Positions 45,426-57,448 of a stretch of DNA of 64,000 nt are shown piece by piece. Each line of letters begins with the position of its first letter. Position 1 is the stretch's first letter. The notes below the pieces were generated by a model that saw only the letters and a list, made by a program, of their open reading frames with translations, did not search any database and was not told the origin of the DNA. The position numbers and the translations under genes are program-made. The stretch lies in assembly GCF_030272615.1 (NCBI RefSeq), contig NC_081412.1:342543870-342607869 (forward strand), written 5' to 3'. Source of the stretch: Cryptomeria japonica (taxonomy: Eukaryota; Streptophyta; Pinopsida; Cupressales; Cupressaceae).

Positions 45426-46150
45426 TTTCATTAGCATAGCAGATTCTCTCCTCCTCTCTTTTGTTACTTCTTCTATGTGTTATTCTCATTCTTCTATTTG
45501 TTGTCCTTAGTGTTGTCTACTTGAGGACGATGCAAAACATTGAGATCTCTTTTGGTCTCTCTCATGTTGACTCAAAAGACACATGTGTTCCCTTCTTCTA
45601 GGTGACCTTCCTTGATTGGGGAATGAAGAACAATTATGCATACATACATATGATATACATGAATAATCATACAGCATACTGATCCCGAGGAAAGTGAAGT
45701 CACCTTGTGCTTTGTGTTTTGTGTCTATTATCCTTGGGCTTATCTCACACTTGGGGGCTAAATCCTTGTGATAACGTGCTCCTTTCTCATTTCTTATATG
45801 TATCACTACCTTAAAGCAATCACCCCCGGTAAGGCGTGTGCGATCTCTTTAATGTAGGGGGGCATACATCCCGTTCATATCTTTTCAAGATACTTAAAAA
45901 TTTCTTGACAAATTTAGCTTTGCCTTGAAATTTTTTGATATCTTTCTTGCATGACTCATAGTGAGGGAACCTTACTACTGACAGTCATGGTTCTCCCTCG
46001 TGATCTTCCCTTTTACTTTGTCAATCGAAGTCGTAAGATCCTTAGTCCACTGGGGGCTTGGTGTATCTTGCCTCCTTGACGTGGTGAAAGTTTTTCAATG
46101 TTGTTTCCTTGTACTTTACCAGAAGTATGAGCGTACGCTTATACTCCCAC
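45426..46150 (+). other. 3' untranslated part with several PPT-like G tracts
   Basis: No gene. Four similar G-runs stand here: TTGGGGGCTA (45751), TAGGGGGGCAT (45855), TGGGGGCTTG (46051) and the PPT proper (46151). A CTTGAGGACGATG motif lies at 45522. Confidence 0.6.
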
Positions 46151-46166
46151 TAAAGTGGGGGCTAAA
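46151..46166 (+). promoter_or_regulatory. Polypurine tract of the non-autonomous element
   Basis: TAAAGTGGGGGCTAAA directly before the 3' LTR start TGTAGCGTCC. Confidence 0.82.
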
Positions 46167-47358
46167 TGTAGCGTCCTAAAATTGCGACACTTGCAATTTC
46201 GACCACATTTGGGTCTTTACGATGGCGATGCAACACGGAACCTGAATGGAGACCCCGAAACTTGTCCATGACACCAAAAACTGCATTTTTCAAGCACCCT
46301 GGCCTGATCCTCCTTGCACCCCGCTGTCCCTGGAGGTGGGACCATGGCGCCCAGCGCCCTGGTCCCTGGCCCTATTTTGGGCCCGGTCTCCTATGGGGCT
46401 TCGGGTCTTTATGTTTGCAATTTGGAAAATAGTACTTCCTAGTTGGCCCAAGGTCAGAAAAATCAGTTTATCAGCCTTAATTGACAAGTATATAAACTAC
46501 ATTTCCTCTCCCATTTTGGTAGATGAAAAAAAGGCGGAAACGATATTCGAACATTCAAGCATTCAAGCATTCAAGCATTTCTTCAAGCAATTGAGCATTC
46601 TAAGTCTCCATTCAAGGCTAAGTGTTGCATTCAAGACAAGGATTCAACCATTGAAGAGGAGATCACTTACAACATACAACATACAACAACATTTACACCT
46701 TCGCATGTAAGAATACAAACATTCTTACAACAAGGTACTAGTACTTGTTTTACATTACAATCATTTACATTTACAGTAATTTCTCATTTCTTGGTTAATT
46801 CCAAAACCAGGGTTTGACCTAAGGGCAAACCCCTCATCCCTAACCCCCCAATCGTCCTCTCTTTTCTGTGTGTAGGTTGCAAGTACGCGGCTGTAATTGA
46901 AGATCTGGAATCCTTGTGCAGAGACGAACAGATCCACCTTCGTTTCGCGGATTTTTCGGAGGACCGTGTGCACGCCGGGCGCCATCGTCCTGTCAACTTT
47001 CTCTCAAATTTACAGAACAACACCATCTCGACATTTTACTGCTAATTCCAGGTCCGCATCTTCATATCATATTCCTATCTTTGTTTATAAGTGAATCTTT
47101 CCTACTTTACATGCATTCCTAGTTCAATCTTTCTATCTACATTTCTTTACAAAAGAGGGTATCCTTGATGTCTTAACCCTTGAAACTCATTTAGAATCCA
47201 ATCTTGCATTGCCTGGGATTGGACCTTGTGGGTTTCAACCCCTCTTTTGAATGTAAAGTCTCCCCTAAGTGAAAACCATCAACCCTAGTGACTCTCCCTT
47301 CTCTCTCCTCGGAGTTGGGGAGGGGAGAACGACCAGGGTTTGATTTTTCCGCTTTACA
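46167..47358 (+). repeat. 3' LTR of the non-autonomous element (1,192 bp)
   Basis: It matches 39589-40811 end to end, with about 28 substitutions counted by eye and one copy of the GGCGCCCAGCGCC palindrome instead of two. It ends CGCTTTACA, followed by the duplicated ACAAG. Confidence 0.92.
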
Positions 47359-48800
47359 ACAAGCTTCAAAGGTTCAATCTTAGAAATCAAGCAATATTCT
47401 TCAACAAATCTTCTCCTAGTCATCATACCTCTATTCTTATCACCTATTATCTGATTCTCTGAATGGTTTAACCTTACATACGTGAGAGTCTCAGGATTTT
47501 CATGATTTTTAGACTTGTGAACTCTTTCTTCTACACTAGCTTCTTCTTCATTCTCAGGGTTTTCCCGAGCAATCTGAACTTGGTTCTAGGTTTGCACTAG
47601 CTTTCCTTTATTTGCATTAACAATCTGATCATCTGAATCACATCCAAATTATTTGGGCTGATACTTACTTCATCAAATTTTGCATTAGCACTTTCAACTA
47701 TCTTCCTCAATCTCTTGTTATAACATTGGTAGGATTTGCTCTTAGTAGAATAACCAAAAAAGATTCCTTCATCACATATAGCATCAAACTTCCTTAGATC
47801 TTCATCTCTTCTAATAGAGAATTTACCACCAAATTTTTTGGAATATCTAATTGTAGGAACATGAATAAACCATAACTCATAAGGAGTCTTACCGGTATCA
47901 CCTTTAATATGCATCTGATTACAATACTCACATATTCTCTCCAATAGATATGCAAAATATTTCATTCAATCATCATTGTTCTAGCAGCTTCCTGAACTAT
48001 CATGTTCTTCCTTTCCACAATACCATTCTGCTTAAGGGTCCATGGAGAAGATAACTGTCTCTTCACCCCATGCTCTTCACAAAAGGAATTGAACTCATCA
48101 GAAGTAAATTCACCACCTCTGTCAGATCTTAGACACTTCAACTTCTGTCCAGTCTTAGTGTCAACCATAGCTTTGAAAATCTTGAACTTCTCCAATGCTT
48201 CAAACTTCTCGCTTAAGAAAGTAGCCCATATCATCCTTGAATAGTCATCAATCAACAACATGAAATACCTATCACCCTGCAAGATTCTTACTCTAGAGGG
48301 ACCACACAAATCAGTATGCACAAGATCTAATATCCCATTAGAAGTATAATATTTTCTTCAGAAGTAAATTCACCACCTCTGTCAGATCTTAGACACTTCA
48401 ACTTCTGTCCAGTCTCAGTGTCAACCATAGCTTTGAAAATCTTGAACTTCTCCAATGCTTCAAACTTCTCTCTTAAGAAAGTAACCCATATCATCCTTGA
48501 ATAGTCATCAATCAACAACATGAAATACCTATCACCCTGCAAGATTCTTACTCTAGAGGGACCACACAAATCAATATGCACAAGATCTAATATCCCATTA
48601 GAAGTATAATATTTTCTTTTGAAAGAAATTCTTGTTTTCTTCCCTAACTTACATTCTTTACATACCAAGTTAGAAGGCTTTAAAATCTTAGGCACATCTC
48701 TCACAAATTGAGTGGAATTTATCTTAACCATGCAATCAAAATTTACATGACACATCCTTGTATGCCATAACCAACTTTCATCAACCTGAGAAATCAAACA
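47359..48800 (-). pseudogene. Copia-D integrase, partly duplicated
   Basis: The 48797-48327 frame has the zinc region (W-H-T-R-M-C-H-V-N-F with C-K-E-C), H-I-D-L-C-G-P with the first Asp and R-S-D-R-G-G-E-F with the second. A 260-bp duplication repeats the core start (48321-47962, again D-L-C-G-P and S-D-R-G-G-E-F) and continues with N-G-I-V-E-R-K-N (Glu). The C-terminal part (47965-47597) holds K-T-P-Y-E-L-W and D-E-G-I-F-F-G-Y-S. All three catalytic acidic residues are present, but the duplication shifts the frame. The nested element separates this part from RT. Confidence 0.88.
48095..48618 (-). repeat. 260-bp tandem duplication in Copia-D integrase
   Basis: GAAGTAAATTCACCACCTCT occurs at 48101 and 48361, and GAAGTATAATATTTTCTT closes both units (48341, 48601). 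The copies differ at only a few positions. The 260-bp length breaks the frame. Confidence 0.92.
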
Positions 48801-48803
48801 AAT

Positions 48804-49330
48804 TTAACCACCATAATTCAAGTGAAACATATTACCTTTAGTATTTGTACCTGATGCAATTTCAGTTTCAGAGCTACTCAAGATCTTACATCTACTATCC
48901 TTGAATTTCAAGTCATATCCCTTATGAATAATTTGACCAACACTCAAAATATTATGCTTTAGACCTTCAACATACAAGACAACATCAATGTTATGCTTAC
49001 CATCAAGAAAAATAAAACCTTTACCACAAATTATACCAACTTTTTCATCTCCAAATCTTACTACACCACCACCATACTTTTCCATACTCACAAAATTACT
49101 CTTATCACTTGTCATATGATGAGAGAAACCACTGTCAATAACCCATTCATCTTTCTCTTCAATCTTAGCAGCTAAAGCTCTCTCTTCAACAATGTAGATA
49201 GTAGAATCAACATTCACCGGATGATCTTCCTTGATAGAAATGAACACCCACTCATCTCCCAAGTTTCCTTTCTTAGACTCATCATCTGTCACACCTTCAT
49301 CAATGACAAAGTAACATTTCTTCTAATATT
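48804..49330 (-). pseudogene. Copia-D protease
   Basis: The 49292-48804 frame (162 codons) carries the copia protease with the active site W-V-I-D-S-G-F-S-H-H-M-T, then G-K-G and the L-K-H-N-I-L-S-V-G-Q region that leads into pre-integrase. It is open here but closed by a stop before the H-W-H zinc region. In the intact element it would cut the Gag-Pol precursor. Confidence 0.87.
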
Positions 49331-50265
49331 TAGACTTGTAAGGCTTAAATGGCTTCTTAGAAATTATTTTCGGACACCTTGAGGCAAAATGTCCTATCTT
49401 ATTGCATGAAAAATATTTAAGAGGCAACTTTTCTTCATACTAACTGGCACCTTTAGGAAATCTTCTAGAAATTAGGGCTTCAAGCTCTTCAATCTCTCTT
49501 TCATCTTCTTCAAGCTATCTCATCTCCTTCTCATATCTAGATACTCTTGTTTAACTTTCTCCTAGATCATATTTCTACTTCCCGAATATAGTAGCTTTAA
49601 ATGCAGATTTAGATTTAGGAGGGGCTTCACCAAACTCGCTCAACTCAAAAGCAACAAGGTTTCCAATGAGCATATTTCTAGTCACATCTGTCACAGTCTG
49701 AATCTCTTCAATAGTAGTAGCCTTATGTTTGTAAGTAGGAGGAAAGGATCTCAACACCTTAGCAATAATCTCGGATTCTTCCAATACTCCTCTGATACAT
49801 CTGATGTTCAACACAAGCTCATTCACTTTCTGCATAAAGGAGATAATTTTCTCATCTTCACCCATCTTTAGCATCTCATACTTTCCCTTCAAGATCTACA
49901 ACTTAGCAACTTTCACATGATTTTCACCTTCATACATGTCTCTAGCTTCTTCCAGATCTTATGAGAAGTCTGCAAATCCATCAAATTAGTCATCTCAGAA
50001 TCAGACAAGGCACTCAACAATTATTCCTTAGCTCTAATATTGAATTCAACTTCCTTTATCTCATTTGGAGTGGTAGGATCATTATGAGGAGAATTATACA
50101 CATTCTTAGTAATCTTCCAATAGTCTTCACCGATGCATCACAAATGACATTCTATCTAGTTCTTCCAGAGAGTGTAATTCATTCCATCAAATCTTGGACT
50201 ATACTTCTTAAAATAAAAAGGTTGTCATCCCATATCTCCTCAAGTGATGAAGATTCTTTTAGAGG
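49331..50265 (-). pseudogene. Copia-D gag, broken
   Basis: From about 50230 shifted frames give a copia gag N-terminus (F-D-G-M-N-Y-T-L-W and E-D-Y-W-K-I-T-K-N). The 49892-49575 frame holds the conserved middle (M-x-K-V-N-E-L-V-L, I-I-A-K-V-L-R-S-F-P-P, F-E-L-S-E-F-G). A zinc knuckle near 49420 has lost its first Cys (Y-F-S-C-N-K-I-G-H-F-A-S-R-C). Confidence 0.82.
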
Positions 50266-50267
50266 AT

Positions 50268-50282
50268 CTATCTCTGATACCA
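50268..50282 (-). promoter_or_regulatory. Copia-D primer binding site
   Basis: On the minus strand TGGTATCAGAGATAG, two bases after the 5' LTR end. The first ten bases match the Met-type site. Confidence 0.8.
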
Positions 50283-50284
50283 AT

Positions 50285-51625
50285 TGTTGGCAACAATGCA
50301 ATAAACTGAGAGGGGGGAGGTGAATCAGTTTTATCACAAATTTAACACAACTCAAACTTAAATTTAGATATGATAATGAACAATAAAAGCATAAATCAAC
50401 ACCTAATCAGTAACACACATAACACCAAGAGTTTTGAAGTGGAAAACTTGGTTAAGGAAAAAACCATGGTGGGAACCTACCCACAATGAGATGATACATT
50501 GTTAGGATTAAATATAAATATTACAATGGGGAATGCACATGCATTCAGACACACTACCTAGAGCTCACTGCTCAAATCACAAGAAGGGCTACAACCTTGG
50601 GGAAGGCTCAGTGCATTACAAAGATCAGACAACAATCTGGATTACATGAACTTTGAAAATAGCATCTCCCAATGCTTGGTTACAGTTCCGGTTAAGAACA
50701 TATACTCTTTCCACTTCTTCACACTCTTTCACACTTCTCCTCTGCTACTAAAAGATTAATTTAATATTCGCACACTCAGATACCAAGAAGATACATCTGC
50801 AATATGATAATTAGATAAAATTATACAAATCATCAACCTATATTTCAAGGTCGGCTAAACCCTCAACACAAATTACAAATAATAACCTCACATGCTACAA
50901 CAATACATGCGGACCAAGACAATGTCTACAAAGACATAGTCTAGACCCAAATCGATACTGCAACCACGCAACACCTCCAACAATTACACTTTGAACATTC
51001 GCAACACGCTACAACCACCAAGAATATTGTATAATATGAATAATACCACTAGATCAAGAAAATGATCAATAACACACATGACCAATGCAGACCATCAACA
51101 CAGATAGGACCTTATCTAGAAACATCCACAAGCAATGTGAATCGCACTAGAAACAACTGCAACATCACCACTTACTAGAATCTCCATCACCAATATACCA
51201 AACTTGAAGAACACATGATGAACTAACTATCAAACTGAAAGATTCACTTCCGGACTTCCAAATCATGAACCATTTGAATTGAGGACACATGAATGTCCCA
51301 AACACTGCCAGATCCACAAACCAATATATAGCAATTCCAAAGCAATGTGGAGCACAAACCAGAATACTGAATAATATGAACAACTAAAAACCAACCACAA
51401 TATTGGACCTCATAACTTGATCAAATCAACACGCAAAGCACTGAAACTTCTGTTGAATCAACTAAACATATATATCTCAAAACTCATTAAAATGCAATAG
51501 CTCAACTACAACACGTTGACAAAACCAACTCATTTAATATGATTGCAACACTGAAATACACATAAGAATATGTTGACATCAATGACAACACATCATTCCA
51601 GGAAACTTGTCAACAATATCCAATA
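50285..51625 (-). repeat. Copia-D 5' LTR
   Basis: It pairs with 36117-37474. Begins TGTTGGCAACAATGC on the plus strand and ends ATATCCAATA, where the partner ends CCAACA. It contains the GAGAGGGGGGAGGTGAATCAG run and the shared core (50440-50472). Confidence 0.9.
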
Positions 51626-51630
51626 GTTTT

Positions 51631-53320
51631 GTCACCCCCATTTTTCCTATTACTTGTGTTGGTTCTTGTTCCAGCTAGTTTCCCAAGCAACCCCTATGAG
51701 GTAGAAAAAATCAATCAAGAAGGACTTGGATAGTGGCCAAATGGCAAGATCTTTGATTAGGGACAATGATCTAATTAGAATCCCCTACACTTTAGGCTCT
51801 GTTAAACCAAGGTTGGTGTACCTATATCAATACCCTTATAATCCTAATCCTTACTGAATGGGTATTGCGATAGATATTTTCTCAATGTATTGGAATTAAG
51901 TGGTATATGGTATAAAGTAGATTTGGATTTATCCTTGATTCATAAACCTTAAAACCCTTGAGAATAGATAATTCCTACTCTAAATCTTTCACTAAAAACA
52001 AAATTGAAACAAAATAAATTAGAAAAGAAATTTATTTTTGATCTTTTAAATTATACAAAAGCTGTAAAAATAGGGGACATCCTATCCTATGGCTAATGGA
52101 GTCATTAATAAAATGGAATCACTTGAAGCAACTGCAACATGTTAACCAAAGAGATACATATTTTGTTTGTTAATACCTTATATTGATCAAAATATGAAGA
52201 TGAGTTACAAGCTCTACTTATCATCTAGTAAAAGATTACACAAAATCTTTGAATCTTCTTTAAGCATTTAATCTTCCACTTTAGAAGAAGTAGAAATCAA
52301 ATACACACAAGCAACACAATGCAAATATAAAATAAAAAAAATCCTTGATCATTGATTTCAAAAGATTTTGGAATACACTTATTGGAGACAACTTGGAAAT
52401 CATTGAACTTTGATTTCAAGATGCTTTGATATTATAAGTGCTACACAATGTCAATTTGTAATCATTAACAAAACAAAAGGACTAAGATAAGTAATTCTCA
52501 TATTCCTTGCTTCATAGACTTGCAGTTATGTATTTTGTCTAAGACTCTAAAAGTTTCAAAAGAGAAAAAACATAAGAATCAAATAACTCAAACCATGAAT
52601 AAGGCCTTGAATTTCCTTTTATATGATAAGGGAGAAACAAGCTTCAAGTCGTTTACAAAAGATAAGTGGTAGTGGGTAACCACCTGACATACTAGAAGAC
52701 GAAAATCTTTTTGAGTTGTTGACAAGATCAGACATTCTTCTTCATTCTCCATAGGTGGTAGTTGTTGTTGATAGCCTGAGATCTCCTTTTCTCCTCACAA
52801 GTCTACTTATCATGTAGAAAAAGATCTGACAACCATGCTGACACATTAAGATCACCATGACATAGAGTAGCTTATTGTAGACTTTAATAAAATATGAAAT
52901 AAATGCCTAAATCTTTAGAACTAGTCCTTAAAATACTTCTAACACAATCACAATTGATCTAAAAGTAATATTTAATCTTCCTTTTACATCCAAAAAATTA
53001 AAAATAATTTTTTTACAAAAATTCAAAATTTGGTGAGAAAAACGACTACTCCCTGTTTCAAAATTATAAAATTGTTTCTCAAAGAGAAATAGTAGATCAT
53101 AGAGCTTGGATTACTTCTTATTTGAACTTTTGAATCTTCTAAAGATGTGTTTGATAATCTGGGTCATCAATCCTGCTTCTTACTATCTGCATCTCTATCA
53201 ATCCAAATTCAAACTTGGATAGACCATCAAAGTAGGAATCCAACTTCTTTCCTATTTGGGTCTCATTTGCATGTATATATCCACAACAATGGAATCTAGG
53301 AATATTATAATTTATACTTT
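51631..53320. other. AT-rich sequence without a recognisable gene
   Basis: Only short frames with no motifs. It begins just right of the Copia-D target and leads into the 3' end of the minus-strand pseudogene. Confidence 0.5.
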
Positions 53321-53323
53321 CTA

Positions 53324-55965
53324 CTATTCCTTTGATCTCATTTGCCTCTTACCCTCACTATCCTTATCAAAAAGGGGAGGCATGTGGCCTGTGATAAGGC
53401 TCCTAAACTTGGAGACCTCTTTTCTAATCATCTTAGTACATAACCTATGAGTAAAGAATATTTGAATAAAATCATTAAGCTTTGACCTCATGTCACCAAT
53501 TAACTCATGTAAGTATTCGGGTATAGATCTCTCAAGGAAAACCTCTTAACCATCTATAAGTCTTTTTCAAATAAGAGATAGAGAAGGCGATACACTTTTA
53601 CCACCTTATATCAGACTAATAAAAATTCATGAGCTCCTTATGCTCATCTGATGCTACTTTAACATGATCAAGAATAACATTGAATCTAGAATCTAGAAGA
53701 GTCTCAGTCAATTATGTGATTGCCTTCATTTTTTCTCTCCTTACATCTTTATGAATTTGATCAATCTCTTGTTTCATTCTAGAGCTCCACTCTTGCCATT
53801 GCTAGATCATTTCTTAGATCTAATCCCTCCTTAGAAGTTTGGTGTCTTGAAGATGGTATATTGAGAAGGTCCTAAATACAATGTCTCTTCAAGTTGTTTG
53901 ACCCTATATTTAAGGATCTTATTTCCCCCTTCGACCCTCTTAGACACCTTATGTGAAAATCTTGAAACATTAAATGTCATGTCAATAGCCTCTATAGTAA
54001 AGGGGTTCAATACTCTCTTTAAGTGTAGTTGTCCATATAATTCATCTTGGTGTTGGGGCATTGAGGGATTTTAAATAGTTTGATATAGACACCAAATAGC
54101 TAGTATGTCGAGTTGGTCATCAAAAGTAGAGCCAAAGAATAAGCTCCTAGCTTGTTTAGGATATAGGCTTTCTAGATCAATAGCCTTCTCCAATAGTCAA
54201 TTATAGTGGCCGAGGAAATATCCAGGTCCTTAAGAACCAAAAATTTACTCTTCTTAACAATTTGTCTTCCCATCTCTAGAGTCATATTCTCTAGCTGTTC
54301 ATTAGCATACATGAAGATTTCATCTTTCAATCTCAACTATGCCCCTTCATCAAGGGCATCAAGCTGTATACCTCTTTCCTTTTGAATATGGTTTGCAATA
54401 TACTTTAGTAAAAACTACTTGAACTCTCTGGTTTGGATGAAATTTTCATGAGTCATGAATTACTCACAAGAAGTGGGCCTTAAATCATCCATGATATCTC
54501 CTCCCAACCCAAAAGTACCAAGAGCCCTCTCAGGAGAAGGACTTTCAATTTGTACTCATGGCCTTGTATCAAATTTGTGAAGCTACAAAGGTTTCCCCAC
54601 TTAAGATTTTAATCCCACATAGGATTCAAATGGGATGTCTTGGCTTGGAGATATGGTATACAAAGGTGTATTAGCCCTTGGGGTCTCAGGGATAATGAGT
54701 GATCATGAACCTAAGGAGGAAGGAGCTGACACAATATTCTTGGAGGATGAAGGAATGAATGACCTTGGAGGGGGAAGGGTAACCTTAAAGGGAGTTTGTG
54801 GAATTAAGGGAGTGATAGAAGGAGGTACCTCAAAACTAGGTGGGGGTGGTGGTTGCTTAGGGCTATGTGATGCAGAAGCTGGTCCAATAGGAGAGCCAAT
54901 TGAATATGGTGAGTTGGACCCTACCTCAATTATAGGGATAGGCCTTGTAGACTGTACTTGGACTCTTGTTCGCTCATGGGGAAAATGCATTTTATCCACA
55001 TCCTTATAGGCACCAAAAATATCCCTCATCTTGGTCTTAGGAATCAATAATTGCTTCGATGAGGAAGATAGGAGCTATTACTCCTCATTTTCACATTCTC
55101 ATTATACATTATTTATTCACCTTTCCTTTTTCTTGAGGACTCATTTATAATGTAAGCCATTCTTGATTAAGTTCTTCTCCTCATTCTATTCATGGTTAGG
55201 GCATTTTTCATGATTTTTCAATTGACAGACTGCATTATACAACATATCTGCAAGCAAGATTGTAGAATCAAAAGGCCTATTATGGTGTCAATTCTCAATA
55301 TTTATACATAAGACCAACATCCAATTAGGGATTAATGGTTTTGCATCTAAAAAAAAAACTTGACATAAAGAAAATTATGTGTCCTTGAAGTAGCTGGCAA
55401 ATAAGTCCATGGAATAAGGGGGTTGGTCCCTCAAAGTCAAAGTCTTTTGATCCCTTGACAAATGTTTTGGCCTAAGGTTGGAACCCTGCTCCTATAGAGT
55501 CTATCATGAGACTTGAATTCCCTAGCCAATTTGTCAATGTTCAAAGGCCAATTATTCCTTTCATCTAGCCTAAAAGAATCTTCAATTGTCTTTTTATTTA
55601 TGGCAGCAATCCTTCCACCATCATGATCTAGAATTTCTCTCATTCCCTCTTTGTATCTTTTGGCTATAGTGCTTATAAGTTCAATGTTAAAAAAGACATT
55701 GGGAGTGACCAACCTTCCCAAATTCAAATCCCAAATATTCCTAATTGGGATGCTCCCTTTCTTCTTGTTATAGCATCGTCTCCATAGATCAAACCTCCAT
55801 GGTTCATTAATAGGGTCTCCGCATCCTACATTATGCTCAACTAGGAAATCCTTTGGCCTATTACTAGGCTTTTCTCTTTTTCAAAATATCAATAGACCTA
55901 GGATGATGAACAATAGCCTCATCACTAAACTTCCTCTTGGTTTGATAAGTAGAAGCTTTAGCCAT
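53324..55965 (-). pseudogene. Long unrecognised protein gene (about 880 codons), broken
   Basis: On the minus strand an ATG at 55965 (M-A-K-A-S-T-Y-Q-T-K-R-K-F) opens a basic N-terminus. Pieces in three frames then follow: 55727-55437 with W-D-L-N-L-G-R-L-V-T-P-N-V-F and R-N-N-W-P-L-N-I-D; a stretch to 55300 with D-F-D-F-E-G-P-T-P-L; a segment with C-x6-H-x2-C-x2-H near 55200; a Pro-rich block (55047-54703, with P-P-P-P-P-S-F); coiled-coil-like charged pieces (54320-53750); and a final open stretch to a stop at 53324 with L-H-E-L-I-G-D-M-R. The order is consistent with one decayed protein. No RT, integrase, transposase or capsid motif is recognised. It might be an element-borne or repeated plant gene. 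Confidence 0.5.
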
Positions 55966-56329
55966 ATTAAAACCTTGAGGATAGGGTTTAGCAATTGTAT
56001 ATCAATTCTACCTTGTGGATAGCCTAGAAATCTTAATTGCAACATAGAGGGCCAAGAATTAACAATTAAAAGCAACAAAATGTGAAAATTGAAGTCATAG
56101 CTACTACAAGTATGTTTATACAAGCTTTGAATTAAAACCTCAATCTCTAAAAAATTGAATCACAAAATTTACAAAGAGAACCTTTTGGCAAGATAACAAA
56201 CATTTAGAGATTAAAGTAGGATCAATAAAACATGAATCATACTCATAATGGTGCAAGGGGATGAATTAATGATGAAACATATTCAATTAGGTGGCAAGAA
56301 CTACATGGTATATTTAAAATTTGAATGTT
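55966..56329. other. Short spacer upstream of the pseudogene
   Basis: AT-rich, no frame with a motif. It would contain the promoter of the minus-strand pseudogene; no clear TATA box stands out. Confidence 0.4.
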
Positions 56330-56334
56330 GAGTT

Positions 56335-57391
56335 TGTTGGTATTATGGATGTGTTGCATTATTTTTGTCATTGACGTCAACACTTATCCTTCTAGAGATC
56401 TTTGGTTATGTTGAACCGACACATTGTGTTCACCGACATGTTTAGTGACTTATGCACAGTCACCGGTATATTGTTCACTGACACTGAGGACGACTTGTTA
56501 TCATCTGGAGATCACTTGTTTATGTCGAAGACATGGTTTGGATACTTGGTTTTGGCATTTTGGTTATTGGTCTAACCAGGTTGACACATTTGCTGCTATC
56601 GACAAATTGGTCTAGGTTATGGACTGGTATGCATTATCTATTCCAGATCAGCACGACACGTTATGGAGATGATTTATTGATTGGACATTATTGTAAATGT
56701 ATTGAGACGACATGATGCATTTCATCTTGACTTATTTGTAATTGATTTAATTGTAATATTCTTAGTAAGCCGACCTACACATTTGGTCTTAGGTTTTGGT
56801 ATATATGTAAGATCTCATTTGTGAGATGATATGTGATATGTAAGGTTATGATATTGTAACATGGTATGTGCAAATATTGAAGATCATATGAGCAGACCAT
56901 AGAGAAGGTTCATGGAAGGTTTGAAGGTGATTAATCAAAGCTTAACCGGTACTAAATCTAACATTAGAGATGCTATTTTGAGCAGTACATTATCATTGGA
57001 TTTAACCATCCAATTGTAGTTAGTGTGACTCCTATTTTGTGATTGAGTAGTGAGCTCTAGGCGGTTGGCCTTTCTGCATGTGCAGACCCCATTTGTATAC
57101 ACATACTATCTGCAGTAGTATCATCTAATTGTGGGTAAGGTTTTCCACTGTGGTTTTTCCCCTTACAGGGTTTCCACGTTAAAATCTCTATGTTATGAGT
57201 TGTGGATGTTGTTTCTCTTTTTGTTTTATGCATTAAGTTTCACTAGTATTAATATTAACTGCTAATATGTCAACCGACATTAAGTTTGGTTTATTGGTAT
57301 TAAGTATCATGTTTGATTAAGTTATATTTGGGTTGAAATTAATAGACAACTTATTCACCCCCCCCTCTCATTTGCCTCACAGGTCCTAACA
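56335..57391 (+). repeat. Copia-C 5' LTR (1,057 bp)
   Basis: TGTTGGTATTATGGATG to GGTCCTAACA. A TATATATG box near 56807, the CACTGTGGTTTTTCCCC...GGGTTTCCACGT core (57147-57180) and a CACCCCCCCCTCTCATTTG C-run (57357-57376) are visible. Confidence 0.93.
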
Positions 57392-57393
57392 AT

Positions 57394-57405
57394 TGGTATC
57401 AGAGC
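57394..57405 (+). promoter_or_regulatory. Copia-C primer binding site
   Basis: TGGTATCAGAGC, the standard initiator-Met-tRNA-type site of plant copia elements, two bases after the LTR. Confidence 0.92.
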
Positions 57406-57448
57406 TAACTCCTCTTTTTGCAGAAGTCTAACAACTTGAGGAGATTCT

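Larger units (their letters stand above)
39589..47358 (+). mobile_element. Non-autonomous Tat-type LTR retrotransposon (Gag and protease-like only)
   Basis: LTRs 39589-40811 and 46167-47358, exact duplication ACAAG (39584-39588, 47359-47363), a PBS at 40815 and a PPT at 46151. Removing it with one ACAAG rejoins the Copia-D polyprotein in frame at A-C-K-D-E-N-W. The 5.36-kb internal region holds a long leader, a 625-codon Gag, an in-frame UAG, and a 513-codon protease-like frame, with no RT, RNase H or integrase. By eye I count about 28 substitutions between the LTRs (about 2-3%), so it is the youngest element whose LTRs I compared closely. Gag similarity and PPT form fit the Tat lineage. Confidence 0.93.
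36117..51625 (-). mobile_element. Copia-D: minus-strand Ty1/copia element with a nested element
   Basis: LTRs 36117-37474 (3') and 50285-51625 (5') match along their length. The target duplication is nearly preserved (GCTTT at 36112-36116, GTTTT at 51626-51630). On the minus strand PBS, gag, protease, integrase, RT, RNase H and PPT follow in copia order. A plus-strand element (39589-47358) is inserted between integrase and RT. Two tandem duplications (260 and 269 bp) and many stops show decay. LTRs differ more than those of the nested element, consistent with the nesting order. Confidence 0.92.

Noticed and set aside
54635-55009. 124-codon Gly-rich plus-strand frame
   Set aside because: Antisense shadow of the Pro-rich block of the minus-strand pseudogene.
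57394-57405. tRNA gene suggested by TGGTATCAGAGC
   Set aside because: Only the primer-binding site is present, without a cloverleaf.
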